Below, one piece after another: positions 53,669 to 61,734 of a stretch of 64,000 bases of DNA (its first letter is position 1; the number at the start of each line of letters is the position of its first letter). The translations under genes and the position numbers were made by a program. Under the pieces are notes generated by a model, which saw nothing but the letters and a program-made list of their open reading frames with translations, was not told where the DNA came from and made no database searches. The stretch spans positions 1-64,000 of the forward strand of contig CAYJBY010000017.1 in NCBI GenBank assembly GCA_964368645.1. Reading direction: 5' to 3'. The DNA is from JAEDHM01 sp964368645 (GTDB lineage: Bacteria > Bacillota > Clostridia > Christensenellales > CAG-1252).

Positions 53669-55612
53669 TTGTTTCCCATATCGGATTTGAATGCAAGTTA
53701 TATTGAATGGGTAAATCCGGAAGTTTATAGTTATAATACGCAAGACGGAATATTGCACAATGCGCAGTGTGAGAAGAATATGTCTGTTTTTGTCACGAAG
53801 TCAAAAATATATCGTGGTATTGACCTTGACGCACTGGTAAAGCACGTTAAAAAATTACAGTATATAGAAAACCTGCGGAGTGTTTATAGCCGGTTAGCTA
53901 GCATTGCGACTGCGAGCGTGGGCGTATGTAAAGTCGAGTTTGTTGAATCGAAAACAATTGAAGAATATTACCGTCCAACAATAATTTCCAAGTTACAATT
54001 TGTTGCAAATGAATTATATCCGCTTATTGATGGATGTGAAAAATACTTCGATGAAAAAGATGGTTGGAAAATTAACGCACTCAAAAAAGTCTATGAAAGC
54101 GTGAAAAAAGCTGACGAGACTGATTTTACATCAGTCAAGAACATTTTATCAGACTTAATTCCCTGTATAGAACAGACTAAGGAAGCGACAAAAAATAATT
54201 TGATAGAGGCGGACTTGCAAAAGCTAATCGACGTGCTTATCAAGATTCAAGAAATTATCTTAATGAGCAGCAGTTCGATACTTGGATTGTGCTGTTTTAA
54301 TAAGTCCACAATTTATTTGTGTTTAGAAAATATCGTTGATGAGGCACAAGATAAGCAAATCTCCGAAAAGCATTTAGCCGAATCTGTTTTTGCGCACGAA
54401 TACACTCATTACCTTCATATAAGCTTAATGAGCGGCAATCCGCAAAATAACGATATAGTAAGTAAGGATGCCGTGCTGGAAACCGTTGCAGAAACAATGC
54501 AGTACATTTTTGCGCAGAAAAACGGCGATGTCGGGCTTGTAAATTGGGTGGAAAAGCATTCTGAAAAACGCGTTTTCCCCGGGTGGGGATATGCCGGAGA
54601 AAGCATACTGAGAACGGTAAGCAAAAAAACTAAAATAAGCGAACCTTCGTTGTTGGATCTTGTTATATGCGTATCAAAAAGAGATTGGAGTTTAGCCTAC
54701 AGTCTTATCAATGCGTTTAAGACAGAAAAATATAGCATAACTCTCAATTACGTTACCTTTTATGATGAGAGAAATGTTTGGGCAATATCTAAATTATACG
54801 TGCCATACACGATTGGGGAAAAAGACTCGATGAACTCCGAAAAACATTCCTTAAAAAGCGCGTTGCAAAGTGCTCTAGGCAAAATCATTGATGCAACGAC
54901 GGGTAATTTGTATGCTGAGTTTTGCGGTAAAGCACCATCGGGTGCTGATATAGAAAACTTGTTATTCTATAATATTGACGGCAAGAGCTGTTTTTCTTCG
55001 CTTGCAACGGACAATCTTAGTTTTTCCGGCGAAAAAAGTTCAATAGTATTCGATAAGCTTTATTACTACCATTACCAAGTATTAGAAAATCCTGTTAAAA
55101 AATCCGACAAGCCTATTTGCAAGTGGGACGGATTTGAGATTTCAAAAATCAACTCCAATACAAAGCCTTACGCCTATTTCGATATGATGAAAAGGAATGC
55201 GGCAAATATTAAAACAGACGCTAAAATCGATTCCAATGAAAGTATTTTTCTAGAACTGACAATTCACGTACCAAACGAAAAATTAAAGCCGAAAAGCATT
55301 GTTCGCGTGGTAAAACCTATGATAGACGGTATTATTTGCGGTCTCCACCAGTCGAACGGAATAAATTGCGAACGCATTGCAACAATGATAGCTTCAAGAT
55401 ATACCGTTGATAAAACTATTGTTGAAAAGCAATTAGGTGACAATTTGAATGTTTGTTTACCAAAACGCGAATATATAAAACCGTATCGAAAGGATGTAAA
55501 TAATAGCTTCAAATGGGATCCGCAAGACGATTTACTGAAATACGTTAGTATAGAAGTAAAGAAACAGGATAATGCCAAATTATCAATAAGCGGAAAGCTT
55601 TTCAAAATGTAA
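53669..55612 (+). CDS. HExxH-type putative zinc metalloprotease, rear part of an interrupted gene
   Basis: Open for 647 aa from a TTG at 53669; no ribosome site is seen there, and the frame is continuous with the 66-aa fragment upstream apart from one TAA. Around residues 243-247 it reads FAHEYTHYLH, an HExxH zinc motif, followed 24-28 residues later by E271/E275 in VLETVAETM, which could supply the third ligand as in gluzincins. The N-terminal part has helical repeats (about 60-200). The C-terminal 350 residues are of mixed structure and unrecognised. No signal peptide, so cytoplasmic. AT-rich like its divergent neighbour. Substrate and role unknown; an abortive-infection or toxin-like protease is only a guess. 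Confidence 0.65.
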   Translation: MFPISDLNASYIEWVNPEVYSYNTQDGILHNAQCEKNMSVFVTKSKIYRGIDLDALVKHVKKLQYIENLRSVYSRLASIATASVGVCKVEFVESKTIEEYYRPTIISKLQFVANELYPLIDGCEKYFDEKDGWKINALKKVYESVKKADETDFTSVKNILSDLIPCIEQTKEATKNNLIEADLQKLIDVLIKIQEIILMSSSSILGLCCFNKSTIYLCLENIVDEAQDKQISEKHLAESVFAHEYTHYLHISLMSGNPQNNDIVSKDAVLETVAETMQYIFAQKNGDVGLVNWVEKHSEKRVFPGWGYAGESILRTVSKKTKISEPSLLDLVICVSKRDWSLAYSLINAFKTEKYSITLNYVTFYDERNVWAISKLYVPYTIGEKDSMNSEKHSLKSALQSALGKIIDATTGNLYAEFCGKAPSGADIENLLFYNIDGKSCFSSLATDNLSFSGEKSSIVFDKLYYYHYQVLENPVKKSDKPICKWDGFEISKINSNTKPYAYFDMMKRNAANIKTDAKIDSNESIFLELTIHVPNEKLKPKSIVRVVKPMIDGIICGLHQSNGINCERIATMIASRYTVDKTIVEKQLGDNLNVCLPKREYIKPYRKDVNNSFKWDPQDDLLKYVSIEVKKQDNAKLSISGKLFKM

Positions 55613-55616
55613 TGAA

Positions 55617-55659
55617 TTAAAAACGTGGCTGTTTCAATTTGGAGCAGCTACGTTTTTTT
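55617..55659 (+). terminator. Rho-independent terminator of the HExxH gene
   Basis: AAAACGTGGCTG (to 55631) pairs with CAGCTACGTTTTTTT (from 55645), one G-U pair in the stem. Confidence 0.82.
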
Positions 55660-55892
55660 ATTTGAGCGGAATGTAACGCCTACTATGAGCAAGCATAAAA
55701 CACTTACCATTTTTGATTGTTTTATATAGTACAATAATTTCGTTTTTCGGGGAGCGGAGCGGATAATTGCGTAAGAGGAGAGGGTGCAACGCGGGTTTTC
55801 GGTCTGCGGTGCATAAGCCACATATAAAATATGCGCATTTTGCATAAAACTTTGTAAATATTGCATATTTGGCAAAATATAAATAAAATATT
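55660..55892. other. AT-rich gap upstream of argG
   Basis: Several short phrases like TTTTGCATAAAAC and ATTGCATATTTGGC lie at 55838-55875 and could be weak arginine-repressor half-sites. The minus-strand open frames are compositional. No gene is recognised. Confidence 0.5.
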
Positions 55893-55906
55893 TGAATGTT
55901 TATGCA
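55893..55906 (+). promoter_or_regulatory. ARG-box-like site before argG
   Basis: TGAATGTTTATGCA matches the ArgR box pattern TGAATwwwwATTCA at most positions and ends eight bases before the -35 box, a fitting place for ArgR. Confidence 0.5.
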
Positions 55907-55914
55907 AAAAACAG

Positions 55915-55943
55915 TTGACATTAATCAAAAGCGGAATTATGAT
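55915..55943 (+). promoter_or_regulatory. SigA promoter of argG
   Basis: TTGACA (55915-55920), 17 bp, TATGAT (55938-55943). CGGAGG follows ahead of ATG 55996. Confidence 0.82.
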
Positions 55944-55995
55944 ATGGGGGTAACGTGCGGAGAGAAGATTCTCTGCGTGAATATCGGAGGTCATT

Positions 55996-57225
55996 ATGAA
56001 AAGCAAACAGGATATCAAAAAGGTTGTACTGGCTTACTCAGGCGGACTTGACACTTCAATCATTATTCCCTGGCTTAAAGAGAATTACAATAACTGCGAG
56101 GTTATAGCTGTTTCCGGTAACGTGGGACAGGGCGACGAGCTGGAGGGCTTGGAGGAAAAGGCAATCAAGACCGGCGCGTCCAAGCTGTACGTTATGAACT
56201 TGGAAGACGAGTTCGTCAATGATTTTATTATCCCCACCGTTAAAGCCGGCGCGGATTACGAGGGCTACCTTTTAGGTACCTCTTTTGCAAGACCTGTTAT
56301 CGCCAAGCACTTGGCGGAAATCGCCGTCAAAGAGGGCGCGGACGCGATTTGTCACGGCTGTACAGGCAAGGGCAACGATCAGGTGCGTTTCGAGCTGACG
56401 ATTAAGGCTTTCGCTCCCGATATGCAGATAATCGCTCCTTGGAGAGAATGGAGCATAAAATCCCGTGAGGAAGAGATCGAGTACGCCGAGGCGCACAATA
56501 TCCCTCTGAAAATCAACCGCGAAACCAACTATTCCAAGGATAAGAATATGTGGCACTTATCTCACGAGGGTTTGGATTTGGAATTCCCCGAGAACGAGCC
56601 GCAATATGACAAAAAGGGCTTCCTTGAAATGGGCGTTTCTCCTATGACCGCTCCCGACAAGGCGACCTACGTTGAGTTGGAGTTTGAAGCAGGCGTACCT
56701 GTTAAGCTGGACGGCGAGGCTCTCAGCGCAAAGGATATTATTTACAAGCTCAACGAGCTTGGCGGAGCTAACGGCATAGGCCTTTTGGACGTAGTGGAAA
56801 ACCGTCTTGTCGGTATGAAATCCCACGGCGTTTACGAAACCCCCGGCGGCACGATACTTTACGCGGCGCACGATTATCTGGAGACAGTGACTCTTGACAA
56901 GATGACCGCTCACAAGAAAAAGGAAATCGCAATCACCTTTGCGGAGTTGGTTTACAACGGTCAGTGGTTTACTCCGCTAAGAGAGGCTCTTTCCGCTTTC
57001 GTGGATAAGACGCAGGAACACGTTACAGGTAAGGTTAAGCTCAAGCTCTATAAGGGCAATATCATCAAAGCAGGCGTGTGGAGCGACTGGTCTTTGTACT
57101 CCGAGCAAATCGCAACCTTCGGCGAGGACAACGTGTATAATCAGGCGGACAGCGCAGGCTTTATCAACCTTTTCGGTCTTCCTATCAAGGTGCAGGCGGC
57201 GGTTAATAAGCTCAACAAAAAATAA
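55996..57225 (+). CDS. argG: Argininosuccinate synthase
   Basis: 409 aa, normal length. Joins citrulline and aspartate with ATP. ATP-pyrophosphatase loop AYSGGLDTS near residue 13, then [40 protein letters not shown], and the tetramer tail [11 protein letters not shown]. All substrate-binding motifs seem present. A likely ArgR site precedes the promoter. argH, the next step, is 2 kb away on the other strand rather than in the same operon, with a Fic gene and repeats between them. Confidence 0.97.
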   Translation: MKSKQDIKKVVLAYSGGLDTSIIIPWLKENYNNCEVIAVSGNVGQGDELEGLEEKAIKTGASKLYVMNLEDEFVNDFIIPTVKAGADYEGYLLGTSFARPVIAKHLAEIAVKEGADAICHGCTGKGNDQVRFELTIKAFAPDMQIIAPWREWSIKSREEEIEYAEAHNIPLKINRETNYSKDKNMWHLSHEGLDLEFPENEPQYDKKGFLEMGVSPMTAPDKATYVELEFEAGVPVKLDGEALSAKDIIYKLNELGGANGIGLLDVVENRLVGMKSHGVYETPGGTILYAAHDYLETVTLDKMTAHKKKEIAITFAELVYNGQWFTPLREALSAFVDKTQEHVTGKVKLKLYKGNIIKAGVWSDWSLYSEQIATFGEDNVYNQADSAGFINLFGLPIKVQAAVNKLNKK

Positions 57226-57390
57226 AATCGGCAGTCCGCAATATGCAAAGACGGCAGTCAAGGAAGAAATGACGGCGGTCAAACAAAACAAAAAACAATC
57301 GGTATTTTTTGCCGATAAAAGCGGTAACGGCTCACCGTTTTTAAGAGCCGATAGCATAAAACGAAAAGGGGAAAATGCTATAGAAAACAA

Positions 57391-57417
57391 AACCGACGGT
57401 TGTACCGTCGGTTTTTT
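57391..57417 (+). terminator. Rho-independent terminator downstream of argG
   Basis: AACCGACGGT (57391-57400) and its exact complement (57404-57413) with a three-base loop, then Ts. It lies 165 bp after the argG stop; the stretch between (57226-57390) has no supported gene. Confidence 0.85.
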
Positions 57418-57423
57418 CTATTA

Positions 57424-57570
57424 CCCCACAAAAACGTGCGACGTTTTTGCGGGGAACCCCGAGAAAGAAATGCGTTGGAGAACCCACCCCACAACAATAT
57501 CACATATTCTTGCGGGGAACCCCGACAACCACCCCATAAAAACGTGCGACGTATTGTGGGGAACCCCGGG
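57424..57570. repeat. Three family 2 hairpins in a row
   Basis: 57424-57460 has inner stem AAACGT/ACGTTT, 57485-57525 AATAT/ATATT, and 57532-57568 ACGT/ACGT. The outer arms CCCCACAA and TTG(C/T)GGGGAACCCCG stay fixed. The three copies show paired changes of the inner stem. Confidence 0.85.
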
Positions 57571-57657
57571 GAGAGGGCAAGTCTTTGGAGCGAACGAATA
57601 GGGAGAAAAGCTGAACCTGTTCACAAATAAGCAAACGAATTTTTACGAAAACACAGT

Positions 57658-57827
57658 TCTGTCATTCTGAACGAGAGCTTTGCTCGAAGTGAAGAATCTC
57701 GCCGACAGGCGGAAAACAACGTAAAAAAGCGCGTAAACGCGAGATTCTTCGTTGCAACGTGGTTGCTCCTCAGAATGACAAAGCACGAGTTACGGGCGCA
57801 ACGTGGTTGCCCCTCAGAATGACAGAA
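57658..57827. repeat. Family 1 hairpin copies
   Basis: 57659-57713 (plus orientation, inner stem CGAG/CTCG, trailing GCCGACAGGC hairpin), 57728-57780 (minus, inner stem GCAAC/GTTGC at 57754-57766) and a half copy at 57798-57826. Confidence 0.85.
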
Positions 57828-57925
57828 TAAAGTATCGTTATGCGCTGAAACGGAGAAGACATAATACCGTATTCTTGCGGAAAGTCAAGGGCTATGGTGC
57901 GCCGATATGGTTAATCAGTGTGTGC

Positions 57926-57991
57926 TATCGGCAAAAACATTGCCTTTTGAGCGATTATGTGGGTTGTTTTTTGCCGATAATGTGATATAAT
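57926..57991 (+). promoter_or_regulatory. Inverted repeat and -10 box at the second Fic gene
   Basis: TATCGGCAAAAAC (57926-57938) has its complement at 57966-57979 with one extra T. The right arm lies over the -35 region of a perfect -10 TATAAT (57986-57991). The arrangement suggests a repressor site, by analogy with the first Fic gene. Confidence 0.6.
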
Positions 57992-58011
57992 AGTAGTGTG
58001 AGGTTACAATT

Positions 58012-58902
58012 ATGAAATATCTTTCCGTTGCAGAAGCCGCAAAAAAATGGAACGTGTCCGAAAGGAGCGTTCGCAATTACTGCGCCGAAAAACGAATACC
58101 TGAAGTTGTTTTGAAGGGTAAAACTTGGTATATTCCCGAAACCGCTCAAAAACCTTTGCGAAAAAACGGACGCGAGAGCGCGGTCGGTTTGCTTGCCGTG
58201 CTGAAAAGAGAACAATCCGCACAAACTCACGGCGGCATTTATCATAGGTTGCAGATAGAGCTAACCTATAACTCTAACCATATTGAGGGAAGCCGCCTGA
58301 CTCACGACCAAACGCGGTATATTTATGAAACAAACACTATCGGACTTGACGGTACGGCTGTCAACGTGGACGACATTATTGAAACGGCGAATCATTTTCG
58401 TTGTATTGATTTTGTAATTCGGCACGCTGACGACAAGCTTACCGAGAGCTTTATCAAACTGCTGCACCGCACGCTGAAAAACGGCACCGCCGACAGCCGC
58501 AAGGAATGGTTTGCCGTGGGGGAATACAAGCGCGTACCCAACGAGGTAGGAGGCGAGGAAACCGCCGCACCGGAAGACGTATCGGCAAAAATGGCGGAGC
58601 TTTTGAACGAATATAACCTGAATAAAAACAAGGGCGTTGATGACCTGCTGGATTTCCATTATCGCTTTGAACGGATACACCCTTTTCAGGACGGTAACGG
58701 CAGAGTGGGTAGGTTAATCCTTTTGAAAGAATGTCTAAAACAGGGTATAGTTCCTTTTGTCATTGACGAGGAAACCAAAATGTTTTATTATCGGGGCTTG
58801 CACGAGTGGACAAGAGAAAGGGGCTATTTAAGAGATACCTGCCTTTTTGCACAGGACAAATTCAAGAGGTTGCTTGATTATTTTAGAATAAAATATTGTT
58901 AG
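58012..58902 (+). CDS. Fic-family protein with N-terminal helix-turn-helix
   Basis: 296 aa. Residues 1 to about 55 are an excisionase/MerR-like DNA-binding fold (LSVAEAAKKWNVSERSVRNY). Residues about 75-290 are the Fic domain, with inhibitory motif S88xxxE92-G93 (SNHIEG) and active site HPFQDGNGRVGR (His223). The DNA-binding part is at the front here but at the back in the 12.9-kb Fic protein, so the two are not a recent duplication. It probably regulates its own promoter through the inverted repeat just upstream, and the AMP-transfer target is unknown. GAGG precedes ATG 58012. Confidence 0.9.
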   Translation: MKYLSVAEAAKKWNVSERSVRNYCAEKRIPEVVLKGKTWYIPETAQKPLRKNGRESAVGLLAVLKREQSAQTHGGIYHRLQIELTYNSNHIEGSRLTHDQTRYIYETNTIGLDGTAVNVDDIIETANHFRCIDFVIRHADDKLTESFIKLLHRTLKNGTADSRKEWFAVGEYKRVPNEVGGEETAAPEDVSAKMAELLNEYNLNKNKGVDDLLDFHYRFERIHPFQDGNGRVGRLILLKECLKQGIVPFVIDEETKMFYYRGLHEWTRERGYLRDTCLFAQDKFKRLLDYFRIKYC

Positions 58903-58939
58903 AAATAGTAGGTGTTTAGGAGAAGATACGAGAAGAAGT

Positions 58940-59252
58940 AGGTGTCATTCTGAGCGAGCGTTTATGCGAAGTGAAGAATCTCGCATTTATGCGGAAAATC
59001 AAGGGGGAGAAAGTAGGGCGTTGGAGAACCCACCCCACAACAATATTACATATTCTTGCGAGAAACCCGAGAAAAAAAGCAGTCCTACGTAAGATACCGC
59101 ATAAATGCGAGATTCTTCGTCGTAATAGATTACTCCTCAGAATGACAGAGCGTGGGTTACGGGCGCAACGTGGTTGCTCCTCAGAATGACAGAGCTACAC
59201 GGTATTGCGAGAAATCCCGACCGTGAAAGTTCACTCCTCAGAATGACAAAAC
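58940..59252. repeat. Family 1 and 2 hairpins between Fic and argH
   Basis: 58942-58995 is family 1 (plus). 59031-59070 is family 2 with AATAT/ATATT and decayed right arm. 59093-59148 is family 1 with inner stem GTAAT/ATTAC (59122-59133). Partial ends follow at 59165-59192 and 59228-59250. No gene is visible in the gap. Confidence 0.82.
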
Positions 59253-59266
59253 TATTATAAAATGGA

Positions 59267-60643
59267 TTAACGGGATAAAAACTTGTCCAGAAGGTCGATT
59301 TGCGCCTTGACCGCCTGCGGTGCCGGGCCGCCCTCGGAGGTGCGTTTGCCTAAGCACACGGACAAGGAGATTGCCTCGTAAATATCCTCTTCAAACAAGG
59401 GGCTTGCCGCGCGGAAATCCGCGATGGGCAGTGCGGACAGAGGGATTTTGCGAGAAACGCACAAAGCGACCAGCTCGCCTGTCAGCTTGTAAGCGGTGCG
59501 GAAGGGCATACCCTTGCGCGTTAAATAATCGGCGCAGTCGGTGGCGTTGATATAGCCTTTCTCCGCGCCTGCCGCCATAACCTCGGCGTTGACCTTGACG
59601 GACATTAGCATCGGAGCCATAACCTGTAAGCATTTTTTGACGGTGTCGATGCTGTCAAAAACCCCTTCCTTGTCTTCCTGCATATCCTTGTTATACGCTA
59701 AGGGAAGAGCTTTCATAACGGTGAAAATCGAAATCATATCCCCGAAGACGCGCCCTGTTTTACCTCTTATCAGCTCGGCGAAATCGGGGTTTTTCTTTTG
59801 GGGCATAATGCTGGAGCCTGTGGTAAAGCGGTCGGGGAGAGTCAAATATCCGAATTCGGTTCCCGACCAGATAATCATTTCCTCCGAAAGACGGCTGAGG
59901 TGAGTCATAATAACCGCGCAGTCGGAGCTTAACTCCATAACGTAGTCGCGGTCGGAAACGCCGTCCATACTGTTGGAGCAAGGCTCGGTAAAGTTAAGCG
60001 CGGCGGCGGTCAGTCTGCGGTCAACGGGATAGGTTGTGCCAGCTAACGCACAGCTTCCCAAGGGAGAGGTGTTCATACGCTTGGTGCAGTCCTCAAGCCT
60101 TGTTACGTCGCGCATAAACATCGACGCGTAAGCCATAAGGTACTGAGCATAGGTTACGGGCTGTGCGATTTGGAGATGAGTGTAGCCTGCCATAACCGTG
60201 TTGAGGTTGGCGTTTGCCTTTTCGCGGATAACCTGCAATAAGGACTTCAAAAGCTCCTTGATTTCCGCAATTTGCTCTCTTAGATACAATTTCAGGTCGG
60301 TTGCCACCTGATCGTTGCGGCTCCTTGCGGTATGCAGTCTTTTACCTGCCTCGCCCACTCTCGCGGTCAGCTCGCCCTCCAAAAAGGTGTGTATATCCTC
60401 GGCTAAGGGATCGATAGTCAGCTTGCCGCTGTCAATATCGGCAACGATTTCGGTCAAACCCTTTTCGATAGCCTCGTAATCCTCGGCGGAAATAATGCCG
60501 CAGGTCTTGAGCATAGCCGCGTGAGCGATACTGCCCAAAGCGTCCTGACGGTACATACGTCCGTCCACGCCGATAGAACGGTTAAGCTCCTCGGCAATCG
60601 GTTCCGCCGCTTCCTGCAAACGTCCTTTCCAAAGTTTTTCCAT
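59267..60643 (-). CDS. argH: Argininosuccinate lyase
   Basis: 458 aa from ATG 60643 (GAGGAG upstream; the frame is open further up but inside the preceding gene). Releases arginine and fumarate. Motifs: RLHTARSRNDQVATD near the N-terminus, AGYTHLQIAQP with the catalytic His, TYPVDR, and the superfamily signature GSSIMPQKKNPD with the catalytic Ser loop. It is the last gene of a leftward operon with an acyl ligase, an acyl carrier protein and an acyltransferase, 14 bp after the acyltransferase. It is therefore not under the argG promoter. Confidence 0.97.
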   Translation of the reverse strand: MEKLWKGRLQEAAEPIAEELNRSIGVDGRMYRQDALGSIAHAAMLKTCGIISAEDYEAIEKGLTEIVADIDSGKLTIDPLAEDIHTFLEGELTARVGEAGKRLHTARSRNDQVATDLKLYLREQIAEIKELLKSLLQVIREKANANLNTVMAGYTHLQIAQPVTYAQYLMAYASMFMRDVTRLEDCTKRMNTSPLGSCALAGTTYPVDRRLTAAALNFTEPCSNSMDGVSDRDYVMELSSDCAVIMTHLSRLSEEMIIWSGTEFGYLTLPDRFTTGSSIMPQKKNPDFAELIRGKTGRVFGDMISIFTVMKALPLAYNKDMQEDKEGVFDSIDTVKKCLQVMAPMLMSVKVNAEVMAAGAEKGYINATDCADYLTRKGMPFRTAYKLTGELVALCVSRKIPLSALPIADFRAASPLFEEDIYEAISLSVCLGKRTSEGGPAPQAVKAQIDLLDKFLSR

Positions 60644-60657
60644 AGTTATCTCCTCAA

Positions 60658-61491
60658 TCAGTCGCTGTGCTTTTGTTCCACAAATTTCCAATACGCCGCC
60701 GGATCGTTGATATATTCCGCGTAATTCTCGTAATACGCAGGGGGCAGGAAGTTAGCCACCTTGTGGGGCGGCAGACTATCGCCGATAGCGTTGATTGCGC
60801 TTTCTATCGCGGAGGTTAGGCGCACTCTCTCTTCCTCGATGGTGTTGTCGGGGCAAAATTCAACGGACTCGCCCACGTTCACCGTTCGCAATGTTGAGGG
60901 GATATATACGGGATAATATTTCAGCTTTTTGCCTGTGACGCGCCAGTAAAACAAGCCCAAGTCGGCAATGCCGTCGTACAGCTTGTTGACGTATTTGCCG
61001 CCCTTGACGGGACTTTCCGCAAAGATTACCAGATTTTCGCCGCCCTCTAAGGTCTTGACGCTTTCCTTATAGGTGCCGAAAACTCTGGCGTCAGTGCGGT
61101 ACACCTTAACGCCGTTTTGCGCTGTTAAAAGGGGGCGAAGCAAAACCGCCACGATACGGCTTAAAAGCCGCATAGGAGCTTTCCACTTGAATTGTCTGCC
61201 CTGAAAAAAGTCGTGAAAAATAAAATTGGGGGTGATTTCCTTATCAAAAACGCAATGCGTTACCCAAGAACGGTACGGACGGTCAAAATATAGGCTGACG
61301 CTCATCGGCCCGATAGCTCCCGAATGGTTGCATACGTAAACCGCCGTTTCTCCCTCGGGAGATTCCTGCTGTCTTACCACCGTCCGCTTGCGGAAGATAA
61401 ACGTCCGCGCAATACACATAGCGGCTCGGTAATAAAAGCCTTGACGCTTGCCTTCTGTATTCTTGCCTTCGGGGGTTCTTTTCGCCGCCAT
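60658..61491 (-). CDS. PlsC-like acyltransferase with altered active-site motif
   Basis: 277 aa of the lysophospholipid/glycerol-3-phosphate acyltransferase fold. The first motif is usually NHxxxxD; here it is CNHSGAIGPMS, so the His is kept but the Asp position is Gly. The third block, normally FPEGTRS, reads VIFAESPVKGGK. Such changes suggest a different acceptor, or loss of normal activity. A basic front (MAAKRTPEGKNTEGKRQ) precedes an amphipathic helix, consistent with peripheral membrane binding. It lies three bases after the acyl carrier protein gene, which likely supplies its acyl donor. Confidence 0.75.
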   Translation of the reverse strand: MAAKRTPEGKNTEGKRQGFYYRAAMCIARTFIFRKRTVVRQQESPEGETAVYVCNHSGAIGPMSVSLYFDRPYRSWVTHCVFDKEITPNFIFHDFFQGRQFKWKAPMRLLSRIVAVLLRPLLTAQNGVKVYRTDARVFGTYKESVKTLEGGENLVIFAESPVKGGKYVNKLYDGIADLGLFYWRVTGKKLKYYPVYIPSTLRTVNVGESVEFCPDNTIEEERVRLTSAIESAINAIGDSLPPHKVANFLPPAYYENYAEYINDPAAYWKFVEQKHSD

Positions 61492-61494
61492 AAG

Positions 61495-61734
61495 CTATGC
61501 GATTCTCGCCGAAACGTAGGAGAGCAAATCTCCTATCGTTTTCAGGTCGGTGGGATCGTCTATGGATATGCAGAATTGATTTTCGGCGTCATAGAGCACC
61601 ATAACCAAAACCAAAGAGGTCAAACCGTCTATCGTGTTGAGTTTCGTGTCGTCCGTTAATCCCGATAAATCCGTGTCGGGTAGGTTCTTAGCAAGTATAG
61701 TCTTAAGTACGGCTAAGATATCAATGTTGTTCAT
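61495..61734 (-). CDS. Stand-alone acyl carrier protein
   Basis: 79 aa, one carrier domain. The Ser that takes the phosphopantetheine arm is S40 in DGLTSLVLVM; the common DSL triplet is TSL here. The rest (four helices, acidic) fits an ACP. The ribosome site AAGGAAGAG lies inside the end of the ligase gene, and the two genes overlap by 14 bp. Unlike the fatty-acid-synthesis ACP it is placed between a ligase and an acyltransferase, so it probably carries a dedicated acyl chain. Confidence 0.85.
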   Translation of the reverse strand: MNNIDILAVLKTILAKNLPDTDLSGLTDDTKLNTIDGLTSLVLVMVLYDAENQFCISIDDPTDLKTIGDLLSYVSARIA

